DNA of 64,000 nucleotides from Granulicella sibirica (GTDB lineage Bacteria > Acidobacteriota > Terriglobia > Terriglobales > Acidobacteriaceae), in contig NZ_RDSM01000003.1 of NCBI RefSeq assembly GCF_004115155.1, positions 744,001-808,000 on the forward strand. Reading direction: 5' to 3'. Numbering within the stretch: the stretch's first letter is position 1; every line of letters begins with the position of its first letter. Of the stretch, positions 54,362 to 63,341 are shown piece after piece. The translations under genes were made by a program, and so were the position numbers. The notes beneath the pieces are model-generated. The model searched no databases. It was not told the origin of the DNA and worked only from the letters and a program-made list of their open reading frames with translations.

Positions 54362-54733
54362 ATGTCAGTACAGATGAGATCCATCCTCGACGTGGCCGAT
54401 AACTCCGGCGCCCGCAAGCTGCAGGTCATCCTGCCGCTCGGTGGCGGCCTGGGCAAGAAGGCCGGCCTCGGCGATGTCGTTACCGCCGCGGTGAAGGAAG
54501 CTTCGCCCGATGGCACCGTGAAGAAGGGCAAGGTCGTCAAGGCTGTGCTCGTTCGCACCCGCAAGGAATACCGTCGCCGCGATGGCACGTACATCCGCTT
54601 CGACCAGAACGCCGCTGTCGTCATCAACGACGCGAACGAGCCGGTTGGCACGCGTGTATTCGGACCCGTCGCTCGTGAGCTCCGCGAGAAGAAGTTCCTC
54701 AAGATCGTCTCGCTCGCACCGGAAGTTATCTAA
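54362..54733 (+). CDS. rplN: 50S ribosomal protein L14
   Basis: The 123-residue protein has [12 protein letters not shown] and [12 protein letters not shown]. It forms the B8 intersubunit bridge and binds RsfS. It starts the spc part of the superoperon. Confidence 0.96.
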   Translation: MSVQMRSILDVADNSGARKLQVILPLGGGLGKKAGLGDVVTAAVKEASPDGTVKKGKVVKAVLVRTRKEYRRRDGTYIRFDQNAAVVINDANEPVGTRVFGPVARELREKKFLKIVSLAPEVI

Positions 54734-54795
54734 CTCTCTAAACGGCGGATTCCGGCTCCGCCCGCTTCACCTGACTGTCGAGGAAGGATAGCAAC

Positions 54796-55152
54796 ATGGC
54801 AACCAAGTTCAAGCCCGTCGTCACCAGCAAGATTAAGATCAAGCGCAACGATCGCGTTGAAGTCATCACCGGTAAGGACAAGGGCAAGCAGGGCCGTGTT
54901 CTTCGCGTCATCGCCGACAAGAACCGCGTTCTCGTCGAGGGTGTCATGATGATGAAGAAGCACGTCAAGCCCAACCCCCAGGCCAACATCAAGGGCGGCA
55001 TTGCCGAGAAGGAAGCGACGATTCATATCTCGAACGTCATGCTCCTCGATGCGGACGGCAACAAGACCCGCGTTGGCTCGCGTCTTGATGGCGACAAGAA
55101 GGTTCGGTTCGCCCGCTCGACCGGCGTGACCATCGTTGAGAAGAAGCGCTAA
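54796..55152 (+). CDS. rplX: 50S ribosomal protein L24
   Basis: The 118-residue protein has the KOW motif region I-T-G-K-D-K-G-K-Q-G-R-V and K-P-N-P-Q-A-N-I-K-G-G-I. It acts early in 50S assembly. Upstream is G-G-A-A-G-G, a good ribosome-binding site. Confidence 0.96.
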   Translation: MATKFKPVVTSKIKIKRNDRVEVITGKDKGKQGRVLRVIADKNRVLVEGVMMMKKHVKPNPQANIKGGIAEKEATIHISNVMLLDADGNKTRVGSRLDGDKKVRFARSTGVTIVEKKR

Positions 55153-55258
55153 GCGCCCTTCTCTCCAGTTTGTAAACACTGTAACAACGGTTCACCCCAC
55201 GCATCGGTAGACGGAGACCATCCCACCCCGGCATCCGTGGAGAAAGCGAAGAAATATC

Positions 55259-55807
55259 ATGGCAGCTCGTCTGAGAGAGAAGTACAACACGGAGATTCGC
55301 TCCGCTGTCGCCAAGGAACTCGACATCAAGAACGCGATGGCGATCCCGAAGCTCGAGAAGATCGTCATCAACATGGGTCTTGGCGAAGCCACCCAGAACG
55401 TGAAGATCATGGATCCGCTCGTCGCCGACCTCGGCGCGATCACCGGCCAGAAGCCCGTCACCACCAAGGCGAAGAAGTCCATCGCGGCCTTCAAGGTGCG
55501 CGAAGGCATGCCGATCGGCGCGATGGTCACCCTGCGCGGCGACAACATGTACGAGTTCCTGGATCGCCTGATCTCGATCGCTCTTCCCCGCGTCCGCGAC
55601 TTCCGCGGCGTCTCCTCGAAGAGCTTCGATGGCCGTGGTAACTACACCCTCGGTCTTCGCGACCAGCTCATCTTCGCCGAGATCGATTACGCGAAGGTCG
55701 ACAAGCTCAAGGGCATGAACGTCACCTTCGTCACGACGGCCAAGGACGACAACGGAGCCCGCGCCCTTCTCAAGGCCTTCGGCATGCCGTTCCGCGTCGG
55801 CGCATAA
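55259..55807 (+). CDS. rplE: 50S ribosomal protein L5
   Basis: The 182-residue protein has [14 protein letters not shown] and the R-V-R-D-F-R-G-V region. It binds 5S rRNA and the P-site tRNA. The upstream gap of 106 bases is larger than within the rest of the spc section. Confidence 0.97.
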   Translation: MAARLREKYNTEIRSAVAKELDIKNAMAIPKLEKIVINMGLGEATQNVKIMDPLVADLGAITGQKPVTTKAKKSIAAFKVREGMPIGAMVTLRGDNMYEFLDRLISIALPRVRDFRGVSSKSFDGRGNYTLGLRDQLIFAEIDYAKVDKLKGMNVTFVTTAKDDNGARALLKAFGMPFRVGA

Positions 55808-55871
55808 CAGACTGAGTTAGCAGGGCTTTCGAGCCCCAAACCGTTTTTGCAGGTAGAATAGAGAGCAGATC

Positions 55872-56057
55872 ATGGCAACCACCGCAAAGCGCGTCAAAGA
55901 CGCACGAGTCCCGAAGTTCAAGTCCCGCCAGCACAACCGCTGCCAGCTCTGCGGTCGCCCGCGCGCATTCCTCCGGAAGTTCGGCTGCTGCCGTCTCTGC
56001 TTCCGTTCGCTTGCGCTCAAGGGTGAGATCCCAGGCGTCGTCAAGTCGAGCTGGTAA
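55872..56057 (+). CDS. rpsN: 30S ribosomal protein S14, zinc (type Z)
   Basis: The 61-residue protein has two zinc pairs, C-Q-L-C and C-R-L-C (Cys24, Cys27, Cys40, Cys43). It is the short, zinc-binding S14, not the 100-residue zinc-free form. It lies in the 30S head. Confidence 0.96.
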   Translation: MATTAKRVKDARVPKFKSRQHNRCQLCGRPRAFLRKFGCCRLCFRSLALKGEIPGVVKSSW

Positions 56058-56182
56058 TTTCGGGTTTAGCTTAGAACTTCGTTTTACTTTCAATCACTGA
56101 GCTGTGCTTCGCGCACGCTCCCCAACCACCTCCGCAGGTTCTCCGCGCCGCTCGGCGCGGAGCGAACGGGAGGTGAAGGAGA

Positions 56183-56584
56183 ATGATGAACCTCACCGAT
56201 CCAGTAGCAGACTTCCTGACCCGCATCCGTAACTCCATCCGCGCCCGCCACCAGAAGCTTGACGTCCCCGCCTCCAGGCTCAAGGCTGAGATCGCCCGTA
56301 TCCTCAAGGAAGAGGGTTACATCGCGAACTACAAGCCGACCGAAGAGAATGGCCTCAAGGTCATCCGCGTCTACCTCAAGTACGGCCCCAACAACGAAGC
56401 CGTCATCCGCGACCTCAAGCGCATCTCCCGTCCCGGCTGCCGCGTGTACCTCGGCCGCGATGAGATCCGCCGCGTCCAGGGTGGCCTCGGCATCTCGATC
56501 ATGACTACCCCCAAGGGTGTGATGACCGGCCGCCAGGCTCGCCGCGAAGGCGTTGGCGGAGAGATCCTCGCCGAAGTCTGGTAA
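56183..56584 (+). CDS. rpsH: 30S ribosomal protein S8
   Basis: The 133-residue protein has D-P-V-A-D-F-L-T-R-I-R-N and the C-terminal T-P-K-G-V-M-T-G-R-Q-A-R-R-x-x-V-G-G-E motif. S8 is the autogenous regulator of spc genes in E. coli. The second ATG (56186) would give the family-like M-N-L-T-D-P start. GGAGG precedes it. Confidence 0.96.
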   Translation: MMNLTDPVADFLTRIRNSIRARHQKLDVPASRLKAEIARILKEEGYIANYKPTEENGLKVIRVYLKYGPNNEAVIRDLKRISRPGCRVYLGRDEIRRVQGGLGISIMTTPKGVMTGRQARREGVGGEILAEVW

Positions 56585-56724
56585 TTCGCTCCCTCTGATT
56601 CTGATCCTCCCTTCCCGAGTCTGCGGCCACGATCGCAGGCTCGGAAGGCGCACTGAGTACAGGCACCATAGGCTGCAGTGGAACGGATTCTTTCCGCGAC
56701 TCGCAAGCCCCATAAGGATTCATC

Positions 56725-57264
56725 ATGTCTCGTATTGGCAAGAAGCCCATCGCTCTGCCCGCCGGCGTCAAGTACACCGTGACCGGCAACACCGCCCTCG
56801 TCGAGGGACCCAAGGGTAAGGTGACCGCGCTCATTCCCGCCGGCATCTCCCTGACCACCAAGGACGGCCAGCTCCTCGTCGAGCGTGAGAACGACTCGCA
56901 GGCTGCCTTCCACGGCCTCGCCCGCGCTCTCGTGTTCAACGCCGTCACCGGCGTCACCACCGGCTGGACCAAGGACATCGACATCGTCGGCATCGGATAC
57001 CGCGCCGAGCTCAAGGGCAAGAACATGGTTGTGTTCACCCTCGGCTATTCGCACCCGATCGAGTTCCCGCTGCCCACCGGCATCGAGGTCACGATCGATC
57101 CCAAGCAGACCCACCTCGTCGTTGCCGGCATCGACCGCCAGCGCGTAGGCCAGGTCGCCGCCGACATGCGCTCCCTCCGGAAGCCGGATCCCTACAAGAA
57201 CAAGGGTGTCCGCTACACCGGCGAGAAGCTGAAGAAGAAGGTCGGCAAGACCGGAGCCAAGTAA
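56725..57264 (+). CDS. rplF: 50S ribosomal protein L6
   Basis: The 179-residue protein begins M-S-R-I-G-K-K-P-I and has the conserved G-x-G-Y-R-A and [10 protein letters not shown] near the C-terminus. It sits near the sarcin-ricin loop and the factor-binding site. The C-terminus is lysine rich. Confidence 0.97.
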   Translation: MSRIGKKPIALPAGVKYTVTGNTALVEGPKGKVTALIPAGISLTTKDGQLLVERENDSQAAFHGLARALVFNAVTGVTTGWTKDIDIVGIGYRAELKGKNMVVFTLGYSHPIEFPLPTGIEVTIDPKQTHLVVAGIDRQRVGQVAADMRSLRKPDPYKNKGVRYTGEKLKKKVGKTGAK

Positions 57265-57422
57265 TCGCATAGCGTAGGGTTTCGATCCTGCGCTCTGCAT
57301 CAAGACGGGCGCTAAGTAAGTCCGGATAGATTTCGGGGGCAGGGAACTAAAAAACCCTGCTCCCCACACACATAACCGAACGTCCCCAGCACTCTGGGTA
57401 CGCCACTAGGAAGGAAAGCCCC

Positions 57423-57788
57423 ATGATCAACCCACGTCAACGCAATGTCATTCGCCAGCGCGTCCACACGCGCATCCGCGAGAAGATGTCCGGAACCGCC
57501 GAGCGTCCGCGCCTCAACGTCTATCGCTCGCTGAACCACATCTACACCCAGCTCATCGACGATCTCAACGGCATCACCATCGCCGCTGCCTCTTCCATGA
57601 ACGTCAAGGGGGAAGAGGAAGTCTACGGCGGCAACATCGCCGCTGCGAAGCTCGTTGGCAAGCTCATCGCCGAGCGCGGCATCGAGAAGGGCATCAAGAA
57701 GGTGGTCTTCGATCGCGGTGGCTATCTCTACCACGGTCGCGTCAAGGCCCTCGCCGAAGCCGCTCGTGAAGCCGGGCTCGATTTCTAG
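57423..57788 (+). CDS. rplR: 50S ribosomal protein L18
   Basis: The 121-residue protein has R-P-R-L-N-V-Y-R-S and the [17 protein letters not shown] motif. It binds 5S rRNA with L5. The preceding AGGAAAG is a ribosome-binding site. Confidence 0.96.
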   Translation: MINPRQRNVIRQRVHTRIREKMSGTAERPRLNVYRSLNHIYTQLIDDLNGITIAAASSMNVKGEEEVYGGNIAAAKLVGKLIAERGIEKGIKKVVFDRGGYLYHGRVKALAEAAREAGLDF

Positions 57789-57837
57789 TTTTCCGACGGC
57801 CTCCTGAGGGACGGCCAGAAAGTAGTCAGGATCAAAT

Positions 57838-58344
57838 ATGGCACTCAAGCAAAAGCTCGATGCGAACCGCCTCAACCTCAAGGACGAGGTCGTCTCCATC
57901 AATCGCGTCACCAAGGTCGTCAAGGGCGGTAAGAACATGTCCTTCGCCGCGCTCGTCGTCGTCGGGGATCCCGGCGAAGGCGTCGTCGGCTACGGCTCCG
58001 GCAAGGCGAAGGAAGTCCCCCAGGCTATCCGCAAGGGGATTGAAGCCGCCAAGAAGAACCTGCACAAGGTCAACCTCACCGACACCACGATCCCGCACCA
58101 GGTGCTCGGTCACTTCGGAGCCGGTTCGGTCATGCTGAAGCCCGCCCCCGAAGGTACCGGAATCATCGCCGGTAAGACGGTTCGCGCCGTCATGACCTCG
58201 GCCGGTGTGCAGAACGTTCTCACCAAGTCGCTCGGTTCCGCGAACCCGCACAACGTCATCAAGGCCACGTTCGACGCTCTCATCCAGCTTCGCAACAAGG
58301 CCGAAGTCGCCGCCCTGCGCGGTAAGTCGGTCGACGAGCTCTAA
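57838..58344 (+). CDS. rpsE: 30S ribosomal protein S5
   Basis: The 168-residue protein has the dsRBD-like N-terminal region with [14 protein letters not shown] and the C-terminal E-G-T-G-I-I-A-G-K motif. It contributes to decoding accuracy and mRNA entry. Confidence 0.97.
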   Translation: MALKQKLDANRLNLKDEVVSINRVTKVVKGGKNMSFAALVVVGDPGEGVVGYGSGKAKEVPQAIRKGIEAAKKNLHKVNLTDTTIPHQVLGHFGAGSVMLKPAPEGTGIIAGKTVRAVMTSAGVQNVLTKSLGSANPHNVIKATFDALIQLRNKAEVAALRGKSVDEL

Positions 58345-58391
58345 GCTCTCGGCGCACACTTTTCGCCCAGATTGTATCAAGGAGCCCCATC

Positions 58392-58577
58392 ATGGCAGAC
58401 ATCGCCAAAATCAAGCTGCAGTACTTCCGCTCCGTCATCTGCACGCCCGTCAAGCACAAGCTCGTCGTCAAGGGCCTCGGCTTCACGCGCCTCAATCAGA
58501 TCGTCGAGCGCGAAGACACCCCCTCGATCCGTGGAATGGTGGCCAAGGTGCCCCATCTCGTACGCGTCGTCAACTAA
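58392..58577 (+). CDS. rpmD: 50S ribosomal protein L30
   Basis: The 61-residue protein has K-L-Q-Y-F-R-S-V-I and K-G-L-G-F-T-R-L-N-Q. It is the normal bacterial L30 length. Confidence 0.95.
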   Translation: MADIAKIKLQYFRSVICTPVKHKLVVKGLGFTRLNQIVEREDTPSIRGMVAKVPHLVRVVN

Positions 58578-58636
58578 GTACCACCCACCATATGCGAGTC
58601 GGCTGCTCATAACCGCCGGCGTTTAGCGAGGACATC

Positions 58637-59101
58637 ATGGCAATTCGTAATCTCTCCAATCTCCGCGCCCCCAAGAAGGCGAACGAAAACAAGAAGCGTA
58701 TCGGCCGCGGTATGGGCTCAGGCATGGGTAAGACCTCGACCCGTGGTCACAAGGGTCAGGGCTCCCGCTCGGGTTCGTCCCTCATGCGCGGCTTCGAAGG
58801 CGGCCAGATGCCCCTTCACCGCCGTCTTCCCAAGCGCGGCTTCACCAACATCTTCCGCGTCGAGTACCAGGTGCTCGGTCTAGACCGCATCGCCGAAGTG
58901 ATCGCCGAGACGGGTGACAGCTCCGAGCTGACCCTCGACCGCATCATCTCGCTCGGTCTGCTCCGCAAGAAGAACGCCCTGATCAAGGTGCTCAACAACG
59001 GCGAGATCACCACCGCGATCACCGTGCACGCGCACAAGTTTTCGAAGACAGCCAAGGAAGCCATCGAGAAGGCTGGCGGCCAGGCCATCGTCATCGCGTA
59101 A
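58637..59101 (+). CDS. rplO: 50S ribosomal protein L15
   Basis: The 154-residue protein has the Gly/Arg-rich N-terminal region G-R-G-x-G-S-G-M-G-K-T-S-T-R-G-H-K-G-Q and the C-terminal conserved hydrophobic block. It contributes to 50S assembly. A terminator-like hairpin lies 28-52 bases after the stop. Confidence 0.96.
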   Translation: MAIRNLSNLRAPKKANENKKRIGRGMGSGMGKTSTRGHKGQGSRSGSSLMRGFEGGQMPLHRRLPKRGFTNIFRVEYQVLGLDRIAEVIAETGDSSELTLDRIISLGLLRKKNALIKVLNNGEITTAITVHAHKFSKTAKEAIEKAGGQAIVIA

Positions 59102-59128
59102 ACTGTTCTGAACGAAACAATGTCTGAA

Positions 59129-59160
59129 GCCAGTACGGGTCTCCCGTACTGGCCTTTCTC
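59129..59160 (+). terminator. Terminator-like hairpin between rplO and secY
   Basis: GCCAGTACGGG (59129-59139) and CCCGTACTGGC (59143-59153) form a perfect 11-bp stem with a 3-nt loop followed by CTTTCTC. It fits a rho-independent terminator, yet it is inside the spc section. It may attenuate transcription into secY. Confidence 0.6.
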
Positions 59161-59205
59161 ATCCGAATTCCAGCCGGTTCAGCCGACCAGAGGTCCCCTT
59201 CTCCG

Positions 59206-60618
59206 ATGTTTGAGAAAATTGCCAACATCTTCCGCATCCCGGACCTACGCAACCGAGTCCTCTTCACCCTCGGCCTGCTTGCCGTCTACCGCCTCGGTGC
59301 GCACATCCCCACCCCAGGTATCAACGCCGACCTGCTCGCCCAGTTCTTCAACCAGAACTCCGGCTCCGCGCTCGGCCTCGTCGACCTCTTCTCAGGCGGA
59401 AACCTCCGCAAGCTGACCGTCTTCGCGCTCGGCATCATGCCCTACATCACCGCCTCCATCATCTTCCAGCTGCTTACGGTCATCTATGAGCCGCTCGCGA
59501 AGCTGCAGAAGGAAGGCGAGATGGGCCGCCGCAAGATCACCCAGTGGACCCGTTACGTCACGGTTCTCCTCGCGATCGTTCAGTCCTTCGCCATCGCCCT
59601 CACGCTGACCAACACCAGCACCGGTCAGTCGATGGTGACGATCAACAAGTACGAGTTCATCCCGATGTGCGTCATCACCCTGACCACCGGGACGGCGTTC
59701 ATCATGTGGCTCGGCGAGCAGATTACCGAACGCGGCATCGGCAACGGCATGTCGCTGTTGATCTTCACCGGTATCGTCGTCGGCCTCCCTAAGGGCATCG
59801 CCGAACTCTACGACAAGGCCACCACAAGCGCATGGGGCGGACTCACCCCGATCATCCTCGTGCTTCTCATCGTCGCCATGGTGGGTGTCGTAGCCTTCAT
59901 CATCTTTGTCGAGCGCTCTGAACGCCGCATCCCGGTCCAATACGCCAAGCGCGTCGTCGGGCGCAAGATGATGGGCGGTCAATCGACTCACCTTCCGCTC
60001 AAGGTCAACTCGGGCGGAGTCATGCCGGTCATCTTCGCCAGCTCGATCCTTTCGGCCCCCCTTCTGTTCGCCGGCATGAGCTTCTTCGGTAGTGGCCCGC
60101 TCAAGGACACCCGCTTCTTCGGCCCGATCCTTCAGGGCCTCGCACCCGGTGAGCCCTGGTACGAGCTCCTCTACATCGTCGCCATCATCTTCTTCGCCTA
60201 CTTCTACATCTCGATCGTCTTCCGTCCAGACGACATCGCGGACAACATGCGGAAGTACGGCGGCTTCATTCCTGGCATTCGTCCCGGCAAGCGCACGTCG
60301 GACTTCATCAACGACGTCCTGACGCGCATTACGCTCGTCGGAGCGATTTACCTGATCATCATCTCGATTATTCCGACGATCCTGATAAGTGGTATTCACT
60401 TCAACCACCTTTGGCTCATCGGACCCGTCTTCGACCGGCTCCCGACCTGGACGACGCAGGGTCTCGGCGTGAATTTCTACTTCGGAGGCACGTCGCTCCT
60501 GATCGTGGTCGGCGTTGCAATGGACACCGTGAACCAGATCGAATCGCAGCTCATCATGCGCCACTATGACGGCTTCTCTCCAAAGAGCGGCCGCATCCGC
60601 GGACGCCGCAGTTGGTAG
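59206..60618 (+). CDS. secY: Preprotein translocase subunit SecY
   Basis: The 470-residue channel subunit has ten predicted membrane helices, with the R-R-I-P-V-Q-Y-A-K-R cytoplasmic loop and the conserved G-x-R-P-G-K and T-F-like loops near the end. It forms the SecYEG protein-conducting channel. It is the usual spc gene following rplO and precedes adk. Confidence 0.97.
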   Translation: MFEKIANIFRIPDLRNRVLFTLGLLAVYRLGAHIPTPGINADLLAQFFNQNSGSALGLVDLFSGGNLRKLTVFALGIMPYITASIIFQLLTVIYEPLAKLQKEGEMGRRKITQWTRYVTVLLAIVQSFAIALTLTNTSTGQSMVTINKYEFIPMCVITLTTGTAFIMWLGEQITERGIGNGMSLLIFTGIVVGLPKGIAELYDKATTSAWGGLTPIILVLLIVAMVGVVAFIIFVERSERRIPVQYAKRVVGRKMMGGQSTHLPLKVNSGGVMPVIFASSILSAPLLFAGMSFFGSGPLKDTRFFGPILQGLAPGEPWYELLYIVAIIFFAYFYISIVFRPDDIADNMRKYGGFIPGIRPGKRTSDFINDVLTRITLVGAIYLIIISIIPTILISGIHFNHLWLIGPVFDRLPTWTTQGLGVNFYFGGTSLLIVVGVAMDTVNQIESQLIMRHYDGFSPKSGRIRGRRSW

Positions 60619-60687
60619 TTGTAACCGCCGATTCGTGGATCGTTCAGGATTCGCAAATCATCGGAAATCTGAACCGTTTTGCTTAAG

Positions 60688-60707
60688 GGCACGGCTTTAG
60701 CCGTGCC
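60688..60707. repeat. REP-like stem-loop between secY and adk
   Basis: GGCACGGCT (60688-60696) and AGCCGTGCC (60699-60707) pair perfectly. About 30 bases later GGCTTTAGCC recurs within CAGGGGGCTTTAGCCACCTG (60726-60745), so the interval contains two related stem-loops with the same loop. The pattern looks like the repeated extragenic palindromes common in acidobacteria. Confidence 0.5.
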
Positions 60708-60782
60708 ACTTGAGCGTTTAGAGCACAGGGGGCTTTAGCCACCTGAGGTACGCTCTCCAAAACCCCACAGGACCCCGGAACG

Positions 60783-61499
60783 TTGACCAGCACACACAAC
60801 ACGGTATTAGAGCCCTTCGCCCCCGGACCAGTCCTTCTCCTCGGAGCTCCTGGCGTCGGCAAAGGCACGCAGGCCAAGCAGCTCATGGCCGCCTTCGGAA
60901 TCCCTCAGATCTCCACCGGCGACCTCTTCCGCGCGCACCTCAAGAACCACACTCCCCTCGGCATCCTCGCGGAAGGCCTGATGAAGCAGGGAAAGCTCGT
61001 TCCCGATGACCTCGTCAACCAGATGGTCGCCGAGCGTCTTACGCATCCCGATACGCACAGCGGCTACATCCTCGACGGCTTCCCCCGCACCCTCGCTCAG
61101 GCCGAATGGCTCGACAGCAGCCTTTCCGCCTCGAACGACGCCGTCCCCGTCGTCGCCATCAGTATCAGCGTCGACGACACTCAACTCCTCCAGCGCATCA
61201 CCGGCCGCCGCATCTCGCCAGCCGGCCGCATCTACAACATCTACTCGAATCCGCCGAGAGTTCCTGGGCACTGCGACGTCGATGGGACGCTCCTTACCCA
61301 GCGCACCGACGACACCGAAGAGGTCTTTCACGAGCGTATGCGCACCTTCCGCGCCCAGACGGCGCCGGTCATCGACCACTACAGGGCCCAGGGCCGCTTC
61401 GAAGAGGTAGATGGCTCGCTCGCGGTCGAAGAGGTCACGGCCGCCATCCACGGAACGCTTATTCGCCTCCGCGCTGCGGCTCAGCAGGAGAAGGCGTAG
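60783..61499 (+). CDS. adk: Adenylate kinase
   Basis: The 238-residue kinase converts AMP and ATP to two ADP. The P-loop G-A-P-G-V-G-K-G-T and D-G-F-P-R-T-L-A-Q are clear. The LID has G-R-R-x-S-P-A-G-R and lacks the four zinc cysteines. The frame starts with TTG at 60783, and no in-frame ATG lies before the P-loop. A later alternative start may give a protein of the usual 215-residue length. It is followed by map after two bases. Confidence 0.93.
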   Translation: MTSTHNTVLEPFAPGPVLLLGAPGVGKGTQAKQLMAAFGIPQISTGDLFRAHLKNHTPLGILAEGLMKQGKLVPDDLVNQMVAERLTHPDTHSGYILDGFPRTLAQAEWLDSSLSASNDAVPVVAISISVDDTQLLQRITGRRISPAGRIYNIYSNPPRVPGHCDVDGTLLTQRTDDTEEVFHERMRTFRAQTAPVIDHYRAQGRFEEVDGSLAVEEVTAAIHGTLIRLRAAAQQEKA

Positions 61500-61501
61500 C
61501 T

Positions 61502-62251
61502 ATGGCCATCATGATCAAGTCGCCAGGTGAGATCGAGAAGATGCGCCACTCCGGCCGTCTCCTCCGCCAGGTCCACGACTATATCGCTCCCTACGTTGTA
61601 GCCGGAGCATCCACCATGGACCTCGAACTGGCCGCCATGCGCAAGATCGACGAGTTCAAAGCCATCGCCGCCTTCAAGGGCTACCACGGCTTCCCCGCCG
61701 CGCTGTGCACCTCGCTCAACGAAGAAGTCGTTCATGGCATGCCGAACGAGAAGCGCGTCCTCAAAGACGGTGACATCCTCTCGATCGACTGCGGCCTTAT
61801 CGTCGACGGCTTCTACTCCGACGCCGCCGTCACCTACGCCATCGGCAAACCCACACCCGCCGTACGCAAGCTCCTCGATGTCACCAAGGCTTCCCTCGAA
61901 CAAGCCATTCAGGAAGCCCAGGTCGGAGGGCGCCTTGGCGACATCTCCGCTGCCGTTCAGGAGATGTGTGAGGCCGAGGGTTTTGGTGTAGTCAAGGAGT
62001 TCGTCGGACACGGTATCGGCAAGAACATGCACGAGGATCCGCAGGTTCCGAACTACGGGCCTCGCGGTAAGGGCCCACGCCTGAAAGCCGGCATGGTTCT
62101 GGCCATTGAGCCGATGATTAATCTGGGCAAGCCTGAGGTTCGCGTCCTGGCTGACGGATGGACCGCGGTCACCGTGGATGGGAGTTACAGTGCTCATTTC
62201 GAGCATACCGTCGCGATCACCGATAAAGGCCCGCAGGTTCTTACGCGTTAG
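61502..62251 (+). CDS. map: Methionine aminopeptidase, type I
   Basis: The 249-residue metalloenzyme removes the N-terminal Met. The five metal ligands are in I-D-C-G, the D-A-A-V region, H-G-I-G, E-P-M and E-H-T-V. The ATG at 61502 (M-A-I-M-I-K-S-P-G-E-I) is two bases after adk. A longer upstream ORF overlaps adk. The stop overlaps the convergent DUF4159 gene by four bases. Confidence 0.96.
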   Translation: MAIMIKSPGEIEKMRHSGRLLRQVHDYIAPYVVAGASTMDLELAAMRKIDEFKAIAAFKGYHGFPAALCTSLNEEVVHGMPNEKRVLKDGDILSIDCGLIVDGFYSDAAVTYAIGKPTPAVRKLLDVTKASLEQAIQEAQVGGRLGDISAAVQEMCEAEGFGVVKEFVGHGIGKNMHEDPQVPNYGPRGKGPRLKAGMVLAIEPMINLGKPEVRVLADGWTAVTVDGSYSAHFEHTVAITDKGPQVLTR

Positions 62252-63075
62252 TGCGTCATGGCATAAACGACGTAGTTTGTTCCGATTCTCAGGGCTAAAT
62301 CCGAGAATTTGAGTGGATATCTTGGATTATCCGACCATTCCCAGGCGTCTCCGATGTCGGAGTTGAGGGAGATGGCTACCATGATGCGGCCTTTGTCGTC
62401 GTAGATTCCTTCCCAGCGGGCGACTCGTCCGTCTTTCTTGAAGCCGGTGCTGAGGTGTTCAGCTCCGGGGATCTGATATCGGTCATCAAGATCAAAGACG
62501 GTGTGGAAGATAGTGTCTTCGTTTGGGATGTCGACGATGTCGCGATCGGGGAAGACGACCTTCATGCTCTTTTCGAAAAAGGCTTGTTCTTCGTGGCCGT
62601 GGAAGTCGTCGGCCATGAAAAACCCTCCGCGGAGCAGATAATCCCGTAGTTTTGCTGCCTGTTTGTCGGTTAATCCCCATTCTCCAACCTGGACGGCGTA
62701 GAGCCAGGGCCAGTTGTAGATTTCGTCTCCGTCGTCGAGGTTGACGGATTGCTCTACGGAACGGGCGTCGATTCGGGTGAGGCGGCGGATGGCTGCGGCT
62801 AGCTTGCGGTCGGCGGCGGGGAAGTCCTGGGTCCATAGGGAGAGGCCTTCGCGCCAGTCTCCGTCGAAGCGGCCGCGGTAGCCGTCGAGGGGGCCGGGAG
62901 GGTACATGAGGCGGGCGAAGGTCCACTCGGCCTTGTGATTCCAATCGGGTGGAAGTGGCATGTTTTCATAACCTTCCACCGATGGATACGAATGGAACGG
63001 GCGTTGCGCGTAGAGGACGCCGACGATGATTCCGGTCAAGGCGAGAGCGTAGACGGATCGTTTCAGAGAGGTCAT
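62248..63075 (-). CDS. DUF4159 domain protein, membrane or exported
   Basis: The 275-residue protein has an N-terminal hydrophobic segment (about 5-24) and a DUF4159 globular domain with F-F-M-A-D-D-F-H-G and Y-N-W-P-W-L-Y. The family is common in acidobacteria and often sits with secreted or surface proteins; its function is unknown. The start at 63075 (M-T-S-L-K-R-S) is favoured; longer starts add a basic stretch. The 3' end overlaps map, so no further ribosomal genes follow. Confidence 0.75.
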   Translation of the reverse strand: MTSLKRSVYALALTGIIVGVLYAQRPFHSYPSVEGYENMPLPPDWNHKAEWTFARLMYPPGPLDGYRGRFDGDWREGLSLWTQDFPAADRKLAAAIRRLTRIDARSVEQSVNLDDGDEIYNWPWLYAVQVGEWGLTDKQAAKLRDYLLRGGFFMADDFHGHEEQAFFEKSMKVVFPDRDIVDIPNEDTIFHTVFDLDDRYQIPGAEHLSTGFKKDGRVARWEGIYDDKGRIMVAISLNSDIGDAWEWSDNPRYPLKFSDLALRIGTNYVVYAMTH

Positions 63076-63341
63076 GGGCCAGCTTCCCACGTTCTGGTAT
63101 GAGGCTAGCATGGAGGGCTTCCGAGAGTGCAGGTGCCTTTCGGCCGGACTCATTTGATGGCATTTACCTGCGATTCCTGGTCTTTGTGGTGAGTTTCAGG
63201 GTTTCTTCCCATGGTTTTTGGTTTTGATAGCGGTCGCGTAGGGTTCCTAACGAAAAACCGAGACGCATTTAAGCAGGAAAGTGTGGATAGGATGTGGGGC
63301 GTTGTACGGTAAGTGTGGTCAGTGACGGTACGTCCAGCAGG

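Noticed and set aside
59392..60564. 390-residue minus ORF opposite secY
   Set aside because: Low-complexity Asp/Glu/Arg product, explained by the reverse reading of membrane-protein codons.
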